From NCBI RefSeq assembly GCF_000376105.1, contig NZ_AQWM01000001.1:558001-622000 (forward strand): a stretch of 64,000 bases of DNA, given 5' to 3'. The translations under genes were made by a program, and so were the position numbers. The stretch comes from Asticcacaulis benevestitus DSM 16100 = ATCC BAA-896 (GTDB taxonomy: Bacteria > Pseudomonadota > Alphaproteobacteria > Caulobacterales > Caulobacteraceae). Shown here piece by piece: positions 48,614 to 57,478 of this stretch (position 1 is the stretch's first letter; every line of letters starts with the position of its first letter). The notes below the pieces were generated by a model. That model saw only the letters and a list, made by a program, of their open reading frames with translations, did no database searches and was not told the DNA's origin.

Positions 48614-49342
48614 ATGAGCGAACACTTTCCAGGAAGAAAGCTCAGATATTATCTGACCATTCCCGGCCCCTGCCCCTATCTGGCGGGTCAGGAAGAGCGC
48701 AAGGTCTTCGTGCACCTGCCGCCGTTAGAGGCCATCAGCGTCAACGACCAGCTTTCCGCCATCGGTTTCCGGCGCTCACAGAATATCGCCTATCGCCCCG
48801 CCTGCCAGAACTGCCGCGCCTGTCAGAGTGTGCGCATCCCGGTCAAGCGTTATGAGATGTCGAAGTCCGACAAGCGCGTGATCAAGGCCAATGCCGATCT
48901 CAGCAAGGCGTTCGTGGAGGCCGAGGCCAGCCGCGAACAGTTCGACCTGCTGCAACGCTATCTGAAGGCACGCCACCCCGATGGCGGCATGATGGATATG
49001 AGCTGGCCCGATCTTGTCGCTATGGTCGAGGATACCCTGGTCCGCACCCACATGATCGAATACCGGTTGGGCGAACAGCTTGTCGCCTGCGTGCTGGTCG
49101 ATGCGCTCAATGACGGCCTGTCGCTGGTCTACAGCTTCTACGATACGGATATGATGTCGCGTAGCTTAGGCCGGTACATCATCCTCGATCATATCGATCA
49201 GTCCAACCGCGCCGGTTATGATTATGTCTATCTCGGCTACTGGGTAAAGGATTCCCCCAAGATGGACTACAAGGCGCGCTATCAGCCGCTGGAAGGCCTG
49301 ACCGATCAGGGCTGGCAACCGATCTTCCCGGATGTGAAGTGA
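48614..49342 (+). CDS. bpt: Aspartate/glutamate leucyltransferase (ATE family)
   Basis: Adds leucine from Leu-tRNA to proteins with N-terminal Asp or Glu, marking them for ClpS-ClpAP. It has 242 residues from ATG 48614; a GTG six bases earlier is possible. The N-terminal domain has GFRRSQNIAYRPACQNCRAC and QSVRIPVKRY, with the CxxC pair. The C-terminal acetyltransferase-like part includes LGRYIILDHIDQ, YVYLGYWVKDSPKMDYKARY and QPLEG. It is convergent with parC, with a palindrome between. Confidence 0.93.
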   Translation: MSEHFPGRKLRYYLTIPGPCPYLAGQEERKVFVHLPPLEAISVNDQLSAIGFRRSQNIAYRPACQNCRACQSVRIPVKRYEMSKSDKRVIKANADLSKAFVEAEASREQFDLLQRYLKARHPDGGMMDMSWPDLVAMVEDTLVRTHMIEYRLGEQLVACVLVDALNDGLSLVYSFYDTDMMSRSLGRYIILDHIDQSNRAGYDYVYLGYWVKDSPKMDYKARYQPLEGLTDQGWQPIFPDVK

Positions 49343-49356
49343 CGCTCGTTAAGTAA

Positions 49357-49415
49357 GAAACCCCACCACCACGCCCTGCGGGCGCGGTCCCCCTCCCTGG
49401 CAAGCGGGGAGGTAT
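49357..49415. repeat. GC-rich intergenic palindrome, family A copy 3
   Basis: AGAAACCCCACCACCACG, then CCCTGCGGGCGCGGTCCCCC and TCCCTGGCAAGCGGGGAGG. It is shorter than copy 1 and lacks its right end. It occupies the gap between convergent bpt and parC. Confidence 0.8.
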
Positions 49416-49419
49416 AAGG

Positions 49420-51636
49420 TTAGAGACGCAGCTTTCTCAGACCACGTGGGGCGATACGGCCCACGCTGGCGCGCTTGCCGATATAGTCCTTCACGTCCTT
49501 GAAATCGCGCGCCTTGCCGGAACCGTCATACCACTGGGCACCTGACGCCATGTCGAACACGGCGATATCCTTGACGCCGCCATCCTTGTAGCCCTGCAGC
49601 TTGACGCCCTTGCCGCGCGCCATTTCCGGCAGTTCGCTGACCGGATAGACCAGCAGCTTGTTGTTCTCGCCCAACACCATAACGTGATCACCGGTAACCG
49701 CCAGCGCCGCGAAGGCCTCGGTGCCATCGGCGTTGAGCACCTGCTTGCCGGCGCGCTTGTTGGCGAAGGCGTCTTCCTCGTTCATCACGAAGCCATAGCC
49801 ATTCTTCGACACCATCAGGCGCTTCTGGCCGGTCTTCATCATGAACAGGGTGACGATCTTAGCCGATTCCTCGATATCGAGCATAAGGCGCAGCGGTTCG
49901 CCATTGCCACGGCCCGATGGCAGCTTGTCGCAGCCGAGCGTCAGGAAACGACCATCGGAGGTCAGGATCAGCAGCTTGTCGGTGGTGAAGCCCGGCACCA
50001 GATAGGCCAGGTCATCGCCTTCCTTGAACTTCAGTTCGGACGGATCCTCGACCTTGCCCTTGGTGGCTCTGATCCAGCCGCGCTGCGACAGTATGACCGT
50101 GATCGGCTCCTTCGGCAGATAGGATTCGATGGCGGAGATCTCGATGCCGACCGGCGCATCCATAAAGGTGGTGCGGCGCGGCGACGGCATTTTCTTGCGC
50201 ACCTCGGCCAGTTGCTGGTCGATGCGCTTCCATTGCAGCTTTTCCGATCCCAGCAGAGTGCGGATGCCATCGCGTTCTTCCGAGAGCTTCTTGTGCTCGT
50301 CGCTGATGGTCATTTCCTCGAGCCGCGCCAACTGACGCAGGCGGGTATCGAGGATGTAATCGGCCTGCAGTTCCGTCAGGTTGAAACGCGCCATCAGGAC
50401 ATCGCGCGGCTTCTCTTCCTCGCGGATAATGCGGATCACCTCATCAAGATTGAGGAAGGCGATCATCAAACCATCGAGCAGATGGAGGCGCTTTTCGATA
50501 CGATCGAGACGCCAGTTCGACATGCGCACCAGAACGACGCGGCGGTGGTCGAGGAAGGCAGTCAGGCAGTCTTTGAGCCCCATGACGCGCGGCGTGCCGG
50601 TGGCGTCGAGCACGTTCATGTTGACGCTGAAGCGCGTTTCCAGATCAGAGATCTTGAACAGGCTCTCCATCAGCACTTCGGGTTCGATATTGCGCGACTT
50701 GGGCTCAAGGATCAGGCGGATTTCCTCGTCCGATTCATCGCGGACATCGCCGAGTAGCGGCGCTTTCTTGTTTTCGATCAGGTCGGCCAGCTGTTCGATC
50801 AGGCGCGATTTCTGCACATAGTAAGGGATTTCGCGCACGATGATGCGCCAGCCTCCGCGGCCGAGATCCTCTATCTCGTAACGCGCGCGGGTACGGATGG
50901 AACCACGACCCGTCTTGTAGGATTCGAGGATCGACGCCTTGGATTCGACGCAGATGCCGCCGGTCGGGAAATCCGGACCGGGGATGAACTCCATCAGGTC
51001 TTCGGTGGTGGTGTCGGGCTTGGTCAGCAGCTTGCGGCAGGCATCGATCAGTTCGCCGACATTGTGCGGCGGGATCGAGGTGGCCATGCCGACGGCGATT
51101 CCGGTCGCGCCGTTGGCAAGCAGGTTGGGGAAGCCTGCCGGCAGCACGACCGGCTCTTCGTCCTGATCGTCATAGGTCGCGCGGAAATCGACGGCGTCTT
51201 CGTTGATGCCCTCGATCAGAAGCATGGCGGCGGTGGTCAGGCGGCATTCGGTGTAACGCATGGCGGCGGCGTTATCGCCGTCGATATTGCCGAAATTACC
51301 CTGGCCATCGACCAGTTGGTAGCGCTGGGCGAAATCCTGCGCCAGACGCACCAGCGCGTCATAGATCGACTGGTCGCCGTGGGGGTGGAAGTTACCCATG
51401 ACTTCGCCGACCACCTTGGCGCATTTGCGCGCCGCCGCTTCCGGCGACAGGCGCATGGTGCTCATGGCGTACATGATGCGGCGGTGGACAGGCTTCATGC
51501 CGTCGCGCACATCGGGCAGCGCCCGGTGCATGATGGTGGACAGGGCATAGGCCAGGTAGCGCTTCGACAGGGCGTCGCCCATCGGCTCGTCAAGGATACG
51601 CCCGCCGGCGTCGTCAGGAATCACTAGGTCACTCAT
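49420..51636 (-). CDS. parC: DNA topoisomerase IV subunit A
   Basis: Cuts and rejoins DNA to decatenate chromosomes. It has 738 residues. The quinolone-region [20 protein letters not shown] and the catalytic Tyr in [12 protein letters not shown] are intact. The C-terminal propeller is short (about 490-738), as expected for ParC rather than GyrA, which would have a GyrA box (QRRGGKG); none is seen. Its partner parE is outside the window. Confidence 0.95.
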   Translation of the reverse strand: MSDLVIPDDAGGRILDEPMGDALSKRYLAYALSTIMHRALPDVRDGMKPVHRRIMYAMSTMRLSPEAAARKCAKVVGEVMGNFHPHGDQSIYDALVRLAQDFAQRYQLVDGQGNFGNIDGDNAAAMRYTECRLTTAAMLLIEGINEDAVDFRATYDDQDEEPVVLPAGFPNLLANGATGIAVGMATSIPPHNVGELIDACRKLLTKPDTTTEDLMEFIPGPDFPTGGICVESKASILESYKTGRGSIRTRARYEIEDLGRGGWRIIVREIPYYVQKSRLIEQLADLIENKKAPLLGDVRDESDEEIRLILEPKSRNIEPEVLMESLFKISDLETRFSVNMNVLDATGTPRVMGLKDCLTAFLDHRRVVLVRMSNWRLDRIEKRLHLLDGLMIAFLNLDEVIRIIREEEKPRDVLMARFNLTELQADYILDTRLRQLARLEEMTISDEHKKLSEERDGIRTLLGSEKLQWKRIDQQLAEVRKKMPSPRRTTFMDAPVGIEISAIESYLPKEPITVILSQRGWIRATKGKVEDPSELKFKEGDDLAYLVPGFTTDKLLILTSDGRFLTLGCDKLPSGRGNGEPLRLMLDIEESAKIVTLFMMKTGQKRLMVSKNGYGFVMNEEDAFANKRAGKQVLNADGTEAFAALAVTGDHVMVLGENNKLLVYPVSELPEMARGKGVKLQGYKDGGVKDIAVFDMASGAQWYDGSGKARDFKDVKDYIGKRASVGRIAPRGLRKLRL

Positions 51637-51696
51637 AGTCGCAACCTAGGACGGACAAGGGGTTTAGACAAGTCCCCCCGCCAATCAAGCCTGTGC

Positions 51697-52638
51697 CTAA
51701 CCGGCCAGTTTCACCTGGTTGCGACCGGCATGCTTGGCTGCATAGAGCGCCTGATCCGCCTCGTGATAGAGGCCATCGAGCGTTTTCGACCGCTTCCACT
51801 CGGCTATACCGGCTGAAAAGGTATAGCGCAGGGTCGCACCGCCCAGGATGAGGCGCTGGTCGCGCACATGCGCCTGAAGACGCTCTATGACCGTATGGGC
51901 CTGTTTGCGCGTAGCGCCCGGCATAATGATCAGGAACTCCTCACCGCCAACGCGGCCGAGAATATCGCGTTCGCGCAAGGCCTGCGTCGCGCAGGCGGCG
52001 AAATGCACCAGAACCTGGTCACCGCCATCATGGCCGTGCTGATCATTGATCGCCTTGAACATATCGAGATCGATCAGGACCGCGCTGAACACTTCGCCCG
52101 TTTTTGTGGCGCGTTCCACCAGACGGCCGAAACGCACCATGGTGGCCCCACGATTATAGATGCCGGTCAGGTGATCGGTTTCAGCGGCGATAAGGGCGGC
52201 GTCGCGATCACTTTCAAGACGGAATTCCCGACGTTTGACCGCGGTGAAATCTGTAATCACCAGCACGATCCAGCCATCGCTGAGCTGGGTTTTGGTCCCC
52301 AATACCCAGCGACCGTCACGCATAGCCACTTCAAAATGAAGGCTGCCGCCGTGGCGGAGCTCCTCGCGGTTCTTGACCAGCCAGGGTTCGATGTCGTCCG
52401 CCTCAAATACCGGACCGACGCCGGTTTCAGCGCAATGACGCAGGATGCTGGCAAGGCTCTGTTGTCCCGGCTGAATGTCATAAAGCTCTATGAAGCCCGG
52501 CGTCGCGAAGTGGAGGGTTTCACGGGGCGTAAAAAGCGCCATAGCGATCCCGGCCGCCAGCATACCCTCACCGATATGAGCGATCGTCTCTGGCTCTGTA
52601 CCGGTGGAGTGATCCGTAAAAGAACTCGCCTTAGGCAT
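51697..52638 (-). CDS. PAS-like/GGDEF diguanylate cyclase
   Basis: 313 residues, soluble. The N-terminal part (about 30-140) is PAS-like (HFATPGFIELYDIQPGQQSL; GRWVLGTKTQLSDGWIVLVI). The GGDEF domain has TDHLTGIYNRGA, an active A-site GGEEF at 231-235 and an inhibitory I-site RERD at 222-225, so it should make c-di-GMP with product inhibition. It probably senses an unknown small signal through PAS. It is a single gene between parC and a hypothetical gene. Confidence 0.93.
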   Translation of the reverse strand: MPKASSFTDHSTGTEPETIAHIGEGMLAAGIAMALFTPRETLHFATPGFIELYDIQPGQQSLASILRHCAETGVGPVFEADDIEPWLVKNREELRHGGSLHFEVAMRDGRWVLGTKTQLSDGWIVLVITDFTAVKRREFRLESDRDAALIAAETDHLTGIYNRGATMVRFGRLVERATKTGEVFSAVLIDLDMFKAINDQHGHDGGDQVLVHFAACATQALRERDILGRVGGEEFLIIMPGATRKQAHTVIERLQAHVRDQRLILGGATLRYTFSAGIAEWKRSKTLDGLYHEADQALYAAKHAGRNQVKLAG

Positions 52639-52740
52639 GGGTACTCAAAACTCAATAAAAACGTCGTTACGCCAATTTTTGCCACAACCGCGTTATTTTA
52701 TAATTAAAGGAGATGAAAAAGGATTGAAGAGGAAGACGCG

Positions 52741-53205
52741 CTAGAACAGGGCGTCGACTTCGCTTTGCAGGCTCTTGGTCATGTCGGCGCGGCCATGGAT
52801 ATGGGAATCCATCTCGATCACCAGGGCCTTCATATCGCGCAGGCGTTCGGTCAGATCGGCGCGGGCCGCCTCGTCTTCAAGATTTGAGCTCATCAGAATA
52901 TCGATCGAGGAATCGAAGACCGAAAGCGCGCGTTCGCAAACATCGTCAAAATCGCAGCGCAATTCCGCCGGCGCATGGTGATAGGCCGATATGACGATGT
53001 CCTTCATTTCGAACCCAGATTTCTCGAAGTGTTCGACGTAGCTGTGCTTTTTCCAGTCGGCCAGTTCCTCGGCCATGTCTGGCATGTCGAGGCCCATTTC
53101 AAACAGCATGATCGCCTCATTGAACAGATTCAGGTAGTCGGTGGCCAAACCCGTGGAGGGATTGACGTTGGCGGCTAACACTTCCTGTTCGCTGTAGGGC
53201 AGCAT
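52741..53205 (-). CDS. Acidic helical hypothetical protein
   Basis: 154 residues, not recognised. It is strongly acidic and predominantly helical with no signal or membrane segment: DYLNLFNEAIMLFEMGLDMPDM, divided by DMAEELADWKKHSYVEHF, and a long C-terminal helix LEDEAARADLTERLRDMKAL. It contains GFEMKDIVISAYHHAP in the middle. It lies between the cyclase and recO on the same strand, and the ATG overlaps no neighbour. It could be a regulatory or phosphotransfer-like protein; no conserved His motif was identified. Confidence 0.75.
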   Translation of the reverse strand: MLPYSEQEVLAANVNPSTGLATDYLNLFNEAIMLFEMGLDMPDMAEELADWKKHSYVEHFEKSGFEMKDIVISAYHHAPAELRCDFDDVCERALSVFDSSIDILMSSNLEDEAARADLTERLRDMKALVIEMDSHIHGRADMTKSLQSEVDALF

Positions 53206-53289
53206 ATGAAATTCACGACCTCTCTATGTAACGGAGTTATGACACATATCGGTTACCAAACGGTTTTTGATGTGAGTCGGCGCCGAGAG

Positions 53290-54015
53290 CTATAGGCCGC
53301 TGTTTATCAGAGACTCTTTCAGGCGCATCCGGATATCGGGCAAGGGCTGATTGTGCGGATGGAAGACGTGACGCTCCAGAAAGAAGCCGGTCAAGGCCAG
53401 CCCGCGAGCAATATCCCCGGCCTCCAGCCCGCCTTGCGACGACAGCATGAAGCCCGGCAGGCCGAGCAGCTTGTCCTTATAGGGCTCGCCGGCCTTGCGG
53501 CTGACCGCCCTGCCCGACTTCGGACTGACATAGACAAGCTGGTCATGCTCACCGGTGACAGCGCAGGCGCTCAGGTCGAGACCATAGCCGAGGGCTTCCA
53601 GCAGACCGGCCTCATAGCGCACATAAACCGCCGGCCAGATGTCCTCGAAGGGAAAGAGCGTGATCAGGCCTGACAGGGCATGATAGGCGCCGGTTTGGGC
53701 TTCGCGCTCCGGCAGCACCTTCTGCGTCATGATGCAGGCGCATTGCAGACCGAGCAGCCCCAGCGGTTCATCAAGCAGGTCGGGCGATGTGCCGGAGGCT
53801 TCCAGCGTGGCGGCGCCAAGCTGATCGGCATGGCGGGCACGATAGGCGAAGACGACGCTCGATCCGGCCTGCAGCAGCGGCTTGATGCGGCGCGACGCTC
53901 CGCCAGCGATATGGGCGGCGTAGATGCCGTGGTTCTCGGTCAGGACGTGGACAATAGCGCCGGTCTCGCCATGAGACCGCGCGGTAAGAACAATGGCTTC
54001 GTCTTCAAATTCCAT
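53290..54015 (-). CDS. recO: DNA repair protein RecO
   Basis: Loads RecA with RecF/RecR at gaps. It has 241 residues. The N-terminal OB-fold begins FEDEAIVLTARSHGETGAIVH, and the end FFLERHVFHPHNQPLPDIRMR is family-typical for alphaproteobacteria. The zinc-binding Cys set seen in some RecO proteins is not obvious. It follows era after a 97-base gap that holds an inverted repeat pair. Confidence 0.95.
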   Translation of the reverse strand: MEFEDEAIVLTARSHGETGAIVHVLTENHGIYAAHIAGGASRRIKPLLQAGSSVVFAYRARHADQLGAATLEASGTSPDLLDEPLGLLGLQCACIMTQKVLPEREAQTGAYHALSGLITLFPFEDIWPAVYVRYEAGLLEALGYGLDLSACAVTGEHDQLVYVSPKSGRAVSRKAGEPYKDKLLGLPGFMLSSQGGLEAGDIARGLALTGFFLERHVFHPHNQPLPDIRMRLKESLINSGL

Positions 54016-54031
54016 GCGTATTCTTTAAGAA

Positions 54032-54086
54032 GGGTTATCCACAAATGACGCAGATTGCACAGACCTGTGTCATCTGTGGATAAACC
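54032..54086. repeat. Inverted CAGAT-unit repeat pair, locus 4 (era-recO gap)
   Basis: The left arm GGGTTATCCACAAATGACGC continues to CAG at 54053. The right arm 54065-54086 is its inverted copy at 19 of 22 positions. The 11-base loop makes this a hairpin, unlike the widely spaced pairs. Each arm holds TTATCCACA (54035-54043 plus, 54075-54083 minus), identical to the DnaA-box consensus. Confidence 0.8.
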
Positions 54087-54112
54087 TTACAACTCTGTCC
54101 GACGCAAAGACG

Positions 54113-55153
54113 TCAGGATTCGTATTCCAGACCAAATTGCGCATAGAGCGCCCGGTCCTCGCTCCAGCGTTCCTCGACCTTGACATGCAGGAACAGGTGG
54201 ACCTGGCGATCGAGCAGCTTGCCCAGTTCCTCGCGCGACTTCATGCCGATCCATTTCAGGGTCTGGCCGTTCTTGCCCAGCACAATCGAGCGCTGGCTGT
54301 CACGCTCGACAAAGATGGTTTGTTCGATACGCGCCGAACCATCGGCCTTGTCGGTGAAGTCGGTGGTAACCACCGCGGCGGCATAGGGCAGTTCTTCGTG
54401 GACGCGCAGGAACAGCTTTTCGCGGGTGATTTCGGCGGCGAGGATACGCACCGGCGCATCGGCAGCCTGATCGGCCGGATAGAGCCACGGGCTCGCCGGC
54501 ATCTTGGCCGCCAGCAGGGCGCGCAGGTCCTTGACGCCATGGCCCTTCTCGGCCGAGATCATCAGGACGTCTTCGAAGACGCCTTCCTTGTAGAGATCGT
54601 CAGCGATGGCCAGCAGGTTCTCGCTCTTCATCAGGTCGATCTTGTTGAGCGCCAGAATGGCCTTGGCGCCATTGTCTTTCAGGCCCTTGATGATCATTTC
54701 GACGTCTTCGACCGCCTTGTGATCCGCGCCGGTCGCCTTGACGCTTTGCGCCGCGACTTCGTCGCCAAGAGGCGAAGGGGAGCCGGAAGCGCGTCGCGCG
54801 GTCGAGGCCAGCGTCTGGCCCTTGACCGCCAGTTGCGCGGCGGCATCGACCAGCAGCACGATGCAGTCGGAATCTTCGGCGCCGCTCCAGGCCGACTTGA
54901 CCATGGCGCGATCGAGGCGGCGACGCGGCTTAAAGATACCCGGCGTATCGACCAGAATTATCTGGCAATCCCCCACCAGCGCGATCCCGCGCACGGGGAA
55001 GCGCGTCGTCTGCACCTTTTGGGTCACGATGGACACCTTGGTGCCGACCAGTTGGTTGACGAGCGTCGACTTGCCGGCATTGGGCGCGCCGATAATGGCG
55101 ACGAAGCCGCAGGTCGTGTTTTCAGTCGGGGTCGCTTGAGGTATTTCGGTCAA
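54113..55153 (-). CDS. era: GTPase Era with an internal insertion
   Basis: Assists 16S rRNA 3' end maturation and 30S assembly. It has 346 residues, about 30-40 longer than usual. G1 GAPNAGKST is at 22-30, G3 DTPG at 69-72 and G4 NKID at 170-173. Between VDAAAQLAVKG and the NKID helix an extra stretch (about 113-147) contains ASTARRASGSPSPLGDE followed by VAAQSVKATG, low complexity and probably a surface loop. The C-terminal KH domain (VLGKNGQTLKWIGMKSREEL) is complete. It overlaps the rnc stop by four bases. Confidence 0.95.
   Translation of the reverse strand: MTEIPQATPTENTTCGFVAIIGAPNAGKSTLVNQLVGTKVSIVTQKVQTTRFPVRGIALVGDCQIILVDTPGIFKPRRRLDRAMVKSAWSGAEDSDCIVLLVDAAAQLAVKGQTLASTARRASGSPSPLGDEVAAQSVKATGADHKAVEDVEMIIKGLKDNGAKAILALNKIDLMKSENLLAIADDLYKEGVFEDVLMISAEKGHGVKDLRALLAAKMPASPWLYPADQAADAPVRILAAEITREKLFLRVHEELPYAAAVVTTDFTDKADGSARIEQTIFVERDSQRSIVLGKNGQTLKWIGMKSREELGKLLDRQVHLFLHVKVEERWSEDRALYAQFGLEYES
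54713..54811 (-). repeat. Palindrome-like in-frame insertion inside era
   Basis: The DNA for Era residues 115-147 contains CGCGAC and GTCGCG arms around a TTCGCCTCTTGGCGA hairpin and a CTTCCGGCTCCCC run, in the style of the GC-rich intergenic elements elsewhere. It keeps the reading frame and has no stop codon. An in-frame mobile palindrome is inferred. Confidence 0.5.
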
Positions 55154-55884
55154 TTGAGTTTTTCTCGTTCGATAAGGCCAAGCGCGGCGGCCTTTTCGGC
55201 CTCCTGACGGGATTTGCCGGTGGCCGATTGCGGGGGAAGGTGGTCGATTCGGACCTCGATGGTGAAGACAGGGGCGTGATCAGGCCCTTTGCGGCTGACC
55301 ACGCTGTAGACAGGAGCGCCCATGCCCTGAGCGACCGCCCATTCCTGCAGGAAGGACTTGGGGTTAGAGCGGGAAACATTGCCACTCTCGGTCAGGGCCT
55401 TGAGCCACAGGGGCTTGAACGTTTTGAGCACGGCCTCATAGCCGCCATCGATATAGACAGCGGCCATCAGGGCTTCGCAGGCATCGCCGAGGATGGTCGG
55501 GTTGGTGCGGCCGCCGCTCTTGGTTTCGCCGGCGGCCAGACGGATGGCGGCGCCCAGTTCGAGCGTGCGGGCGATATCGGCGCAGGTTTCGCGGCTGACG
55601 AGCGTATGAAAGCGGCGTGACAGTTCACCTTCGGTGGCGTCCGGCAGGGCTTCCATCAGGGCTTCGGCGATCATCAGGCCGAGTACACGATCACCCAGGA
55701 ATTCGAGGCGTTCGTTATCGGCCATCTTGCGCGCGCCTTCGGCGACCGAAGCGTGCGTCAACGCCAGTTCGAGCAGGGCGGCGTCACGAAAGGTGTAGCC
55801 GAGATTGCTTTGCAGGACGTCGATGGCTTTCAGACGCAGATTGGTCTCTTTGGAAGGGGGCACGCGGGCATTCATCGCTTGCAT
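55150..55884 (-). CDS. rnc: Ribonuclease III
   Basis: Cuts double-stranded RNA, including rRNA precursors. It has 244 residues from ATG 55884; ATG 55875 is an alternative. The catalytic helix is NERLEFLGDRVLGLMIAEAL, with a second acidic site in LGDACEALMAAVYIDGGY. The C-terminal dsRNA-binding domain starts NPKSFLQEWAVAQG. A strong hairpin directly upstream covers the AAAGGG ribosome site, so autoregulation by RNase III cleavage of its own leader is plausible, as known for E. coli rnc. Confidence 0.96.
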   Translation of the reverse strand: MQAMNARVPPSKETNLRLKAIDVLQSNLGYTFRDAALLELALTHASVAEGARKMADNERLEFLGDRVLGLMIAEALMEALPDATEGELSRRFHTLVSRETCADIARTLELGAAIRLAAGETKSGGRTNPTILGDACEALMAAVYIDGGYEAVLKTFKPLWLKALTESGNVSRSNPKSFLQEWAVAQGMGAPVYSVVSRKGPDHAPVFTIEVRIDHLPPQSATGKSRQEAEKAAALGLIEREKLN

Positions 55885-55887
55885 GTA

Positions 55888-55920
55888 CAACAACCCTTTG
55901 CCAAAGGCAAAAGGTTGTTG
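55888..55920 (-). promoter_or_regulatory. Hairpin covering the likely rnc ribosome-binding site
   Basis: 15-base arms CAACAACC-TTTTGCC and GGCAAAGGGTTGTTG pair at 14 positions around a three-base loop. The arm nearest rnc holds AAAGGG, the only Shine-Dalgarno-like match before ATG 55884. Folding would block translation unless it is cleaved or opened. Confidence 0.6.
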
Positions 55921-55934
55921 AGCCTATGAAATCT

Positions 55935-55954
55935 CCAAACGCTTTAGCGTTTGG
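55935..55954 (-). other. Second hairpin in the lepB-rnc spacer
   Basis: Perfect 9-bp arms CCAAACGCT and AGCGTTTGG with a two-base centre, 14 bases upstream of the rnc leader hairpin and 64 bases past the lepB stop. There is no U-run, so processing or stability rather than termination is likely. Confidence 0.6.
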
Positions 55955-56017
55955 CAAGGGCGATGGCCCGCCCGAGCTGATGCGAGGTGAGCCATGCGGC
56001 GCTTGAGCTACACTTAA

Positions 56018-56896
56018 TCAGTGCAAAGGCTTGAAGAAGCGGTTCCAGTGGAAGTTAAGCCAGGTCCAGGGCTTCCACAGCGACGAGCCCTCTTTCCACG
56101 ACATCAGGACCAGCACGGCGCGGCCTTCGAGATTGGCTTCCGGCACGAAACCGACGCCCGGCTCATAAGGATCTTCCGGCGAGAAGCGGCTGTCCAGCGA
56201 GTTGTCGCGGTTGTCGCCCATGACGAAGTAATTGCCGGCGGGCACGACGAACTCACCGGTATCATCGGCGCGGCCATCCTTGACCATGTCCTGCATCTTG
56301 TGGGTGCGGCCATCCGGCAGGGCTTCGCTGTAGGCGGTTGCGTAGCGGCCGGGGAAATCCTTGGCCTCGACCGGCCCGAGATCGGTAGCCGGCACAGGCT
56401 TGCCGTTGATATAGAGCTGGTCCTGCTTCATCTGCACGGTATCGCCCGGCAGGCCGATGACGCGCTTGATATAGTCGGTCTTGTTGTCACGCGGCAGCTT
56501 GAAGACCACCACATCGCCACGCGTCGGCGCGTGGTTCATGATGCGGCCCTCGATAAATGGCAGTGTGATCGGGAAGGAATACTTGGAAATGCCGTAATCC
56601 CACTTGGAAACGATAATGTAATCGCCCTCATAGAGATTGGGCTCCATCGACGCCGACGGGATGGTGAAGGGCTGGAACAGGAAGGTACGCAGGATCAGCA
56701 CCAGCAGCAGGGCGACACCGACGACGCTGAAAATTTCCTTAGCTTCGTCGATAGCAACCTGCTTGGCGTTGCGCGTATCGACCACCTCTTCAGGCTCGGC
56801 GTGGGCTTCAGCCTCGATATGCGCGTCCACTCTGGCAGCCGTATTGGCCGCGGCGGCAATCGCCTCGTTCGCGCTGTCGTTTTCCGGTTTCGTCAT
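56018..56896 (-). CDS. lepB: Signal peptidase I
   Basis: Removes signal peptides on the periplasmic face. It has 292 residues from ATG 56896. An acidic N-terminal region of about 45 residues precedes one membrane helix (IFSVVGVALLLVLILRTFLF). The Ser-Lys dyad is Ser83 in PSASMEP and Lys144 in YIKRVIGLPGD; GDNRDNSLDSR is the box E motif. It lies between acpS and rnc and is bounded by hairpins on both sides. Confidence 0.96.
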   Translation of the reverse strand: MTKPENDSANEAIAAAANTAARVDAHIEAEAHAEPEEVVDTRNAKQVAIDEAKEIFSVVGVALLLVLILRTFLFQPFTIPSASMEPNLYEGDYIIVSKWDYGISKYSFPITLPFIEGRIMNHAPTRGDVVVFKLPRDNKTDYIKRVIGLPGDTVQMKQDQLYINGKPVPATDLGPVEAKDFPGRYATAYSEALPDGRTHKMQDMVKDGRADDTGEFVVPAGNYFVMGDNRDNSLDSRFSPEDPYEPGVGFVPEANLEGRAVLVLMSWKEGSSLWKPWTWLNFHWNRFFKPLH

Positions 56897-57020
56897 AAGG
56901 ATGGCCCCAAAGTCCCTGATAAAATGCGGGACTGCTCCCGTAATGTCAGGATTCACCTAACCGCAGATTATGGCAAGCACAAGGCTTTATTCAGTGCATT
57001 GTTTCCGCTCAAGCGCCGCG

Positions 57021-57077
57021 GCGACGCAAGGCGTCGCTAGGCTCGCGCAAAAAGTTGCGCGGGGGCCGGTCGGCCCC
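57021..57077 (-). other. Three consecutive hairpins between acpS and lepB
   Basis: GCGACGC-AAG-GCGTCGC (57021-57037), GCGCAA-AAAG-TTGCGC (57045-57060) and GGGGCCG-GT-CGGCCCC (57062-57077) stand side by side with perfect arms. They lie just past the acpS stop on the lepB-direction transcript. No U-run follows. Confidence 0.7.
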
Positions 57078-57088
57078 AGATAAGATTA

Positions 57089-57478
57089 TTAAATAGCTTC
57101 GATAACCGCATAGGCGGTGGCGTAAGGGTCTTCGTCGCTCAGGGAGAGATGGATATGCGCCGTCTTGCCTTCCGGCAGCAAGCCGCGCAGCAACTCCGCC
57201 GCGCCGCCGTGCAGGATGACGTGCGGTTTGCCGAGATGACCGGAAACGACCTCGATGTCGGTGAAGAAAAAGCCACGCACGCCGGTGCCCATCGCCTTGG
57301 CGACAGCTTCCTTGGCGGCGAAGCGCTTGGCGAAACTTAAGGCCGGACGCGCCGCCGCCTGAGCGTGGCTTTGTTCGCCAGGGGTATAGATGCGATCAAG
57401 AAAACGCGCCGTGAAGCGCTCCATCGACGATTCGATGCGGCGGGCGTCACACAGATCGACCCCAATGCCGACGATCAC
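57089..57478 (-). CDS. acpS: Holo-[acyl-carrier-protein] synthase
   Basis: Transfers phosphopantetheine from CoA to ACP. It has 129 residues from GTG 57478, overlapping the pdxJ stop (GTGA). Family motifs are IVGIGVDLCDARRIESSMER with the Mg-binding Asp, RFLDRIYTPGEQ, and RFAAKEAVAKAMGTG with the second Mg ligand. The pdxJ-acpS pairing is widely conserved. Confidence 0.96.
   Translation of the reverse strand: MIVGIGVDLCDARRIESSMERFTARFLDRIYTPGEQSHAQAAARPALSFAKRFAAKEAVAKAMGTGVRGFFFTDIEVVSGHLGKPHVILHGGAAELLRGLLPEGKTAHIHLSLSDEDPYATAYAVIEAI

Noticed and set aside
49420-51636. GyrA instead of ParC
   Set aside because: The length is 738 residues, the C-terminal domain is short and there is no GyrA-box motif, all in favour of ParC.
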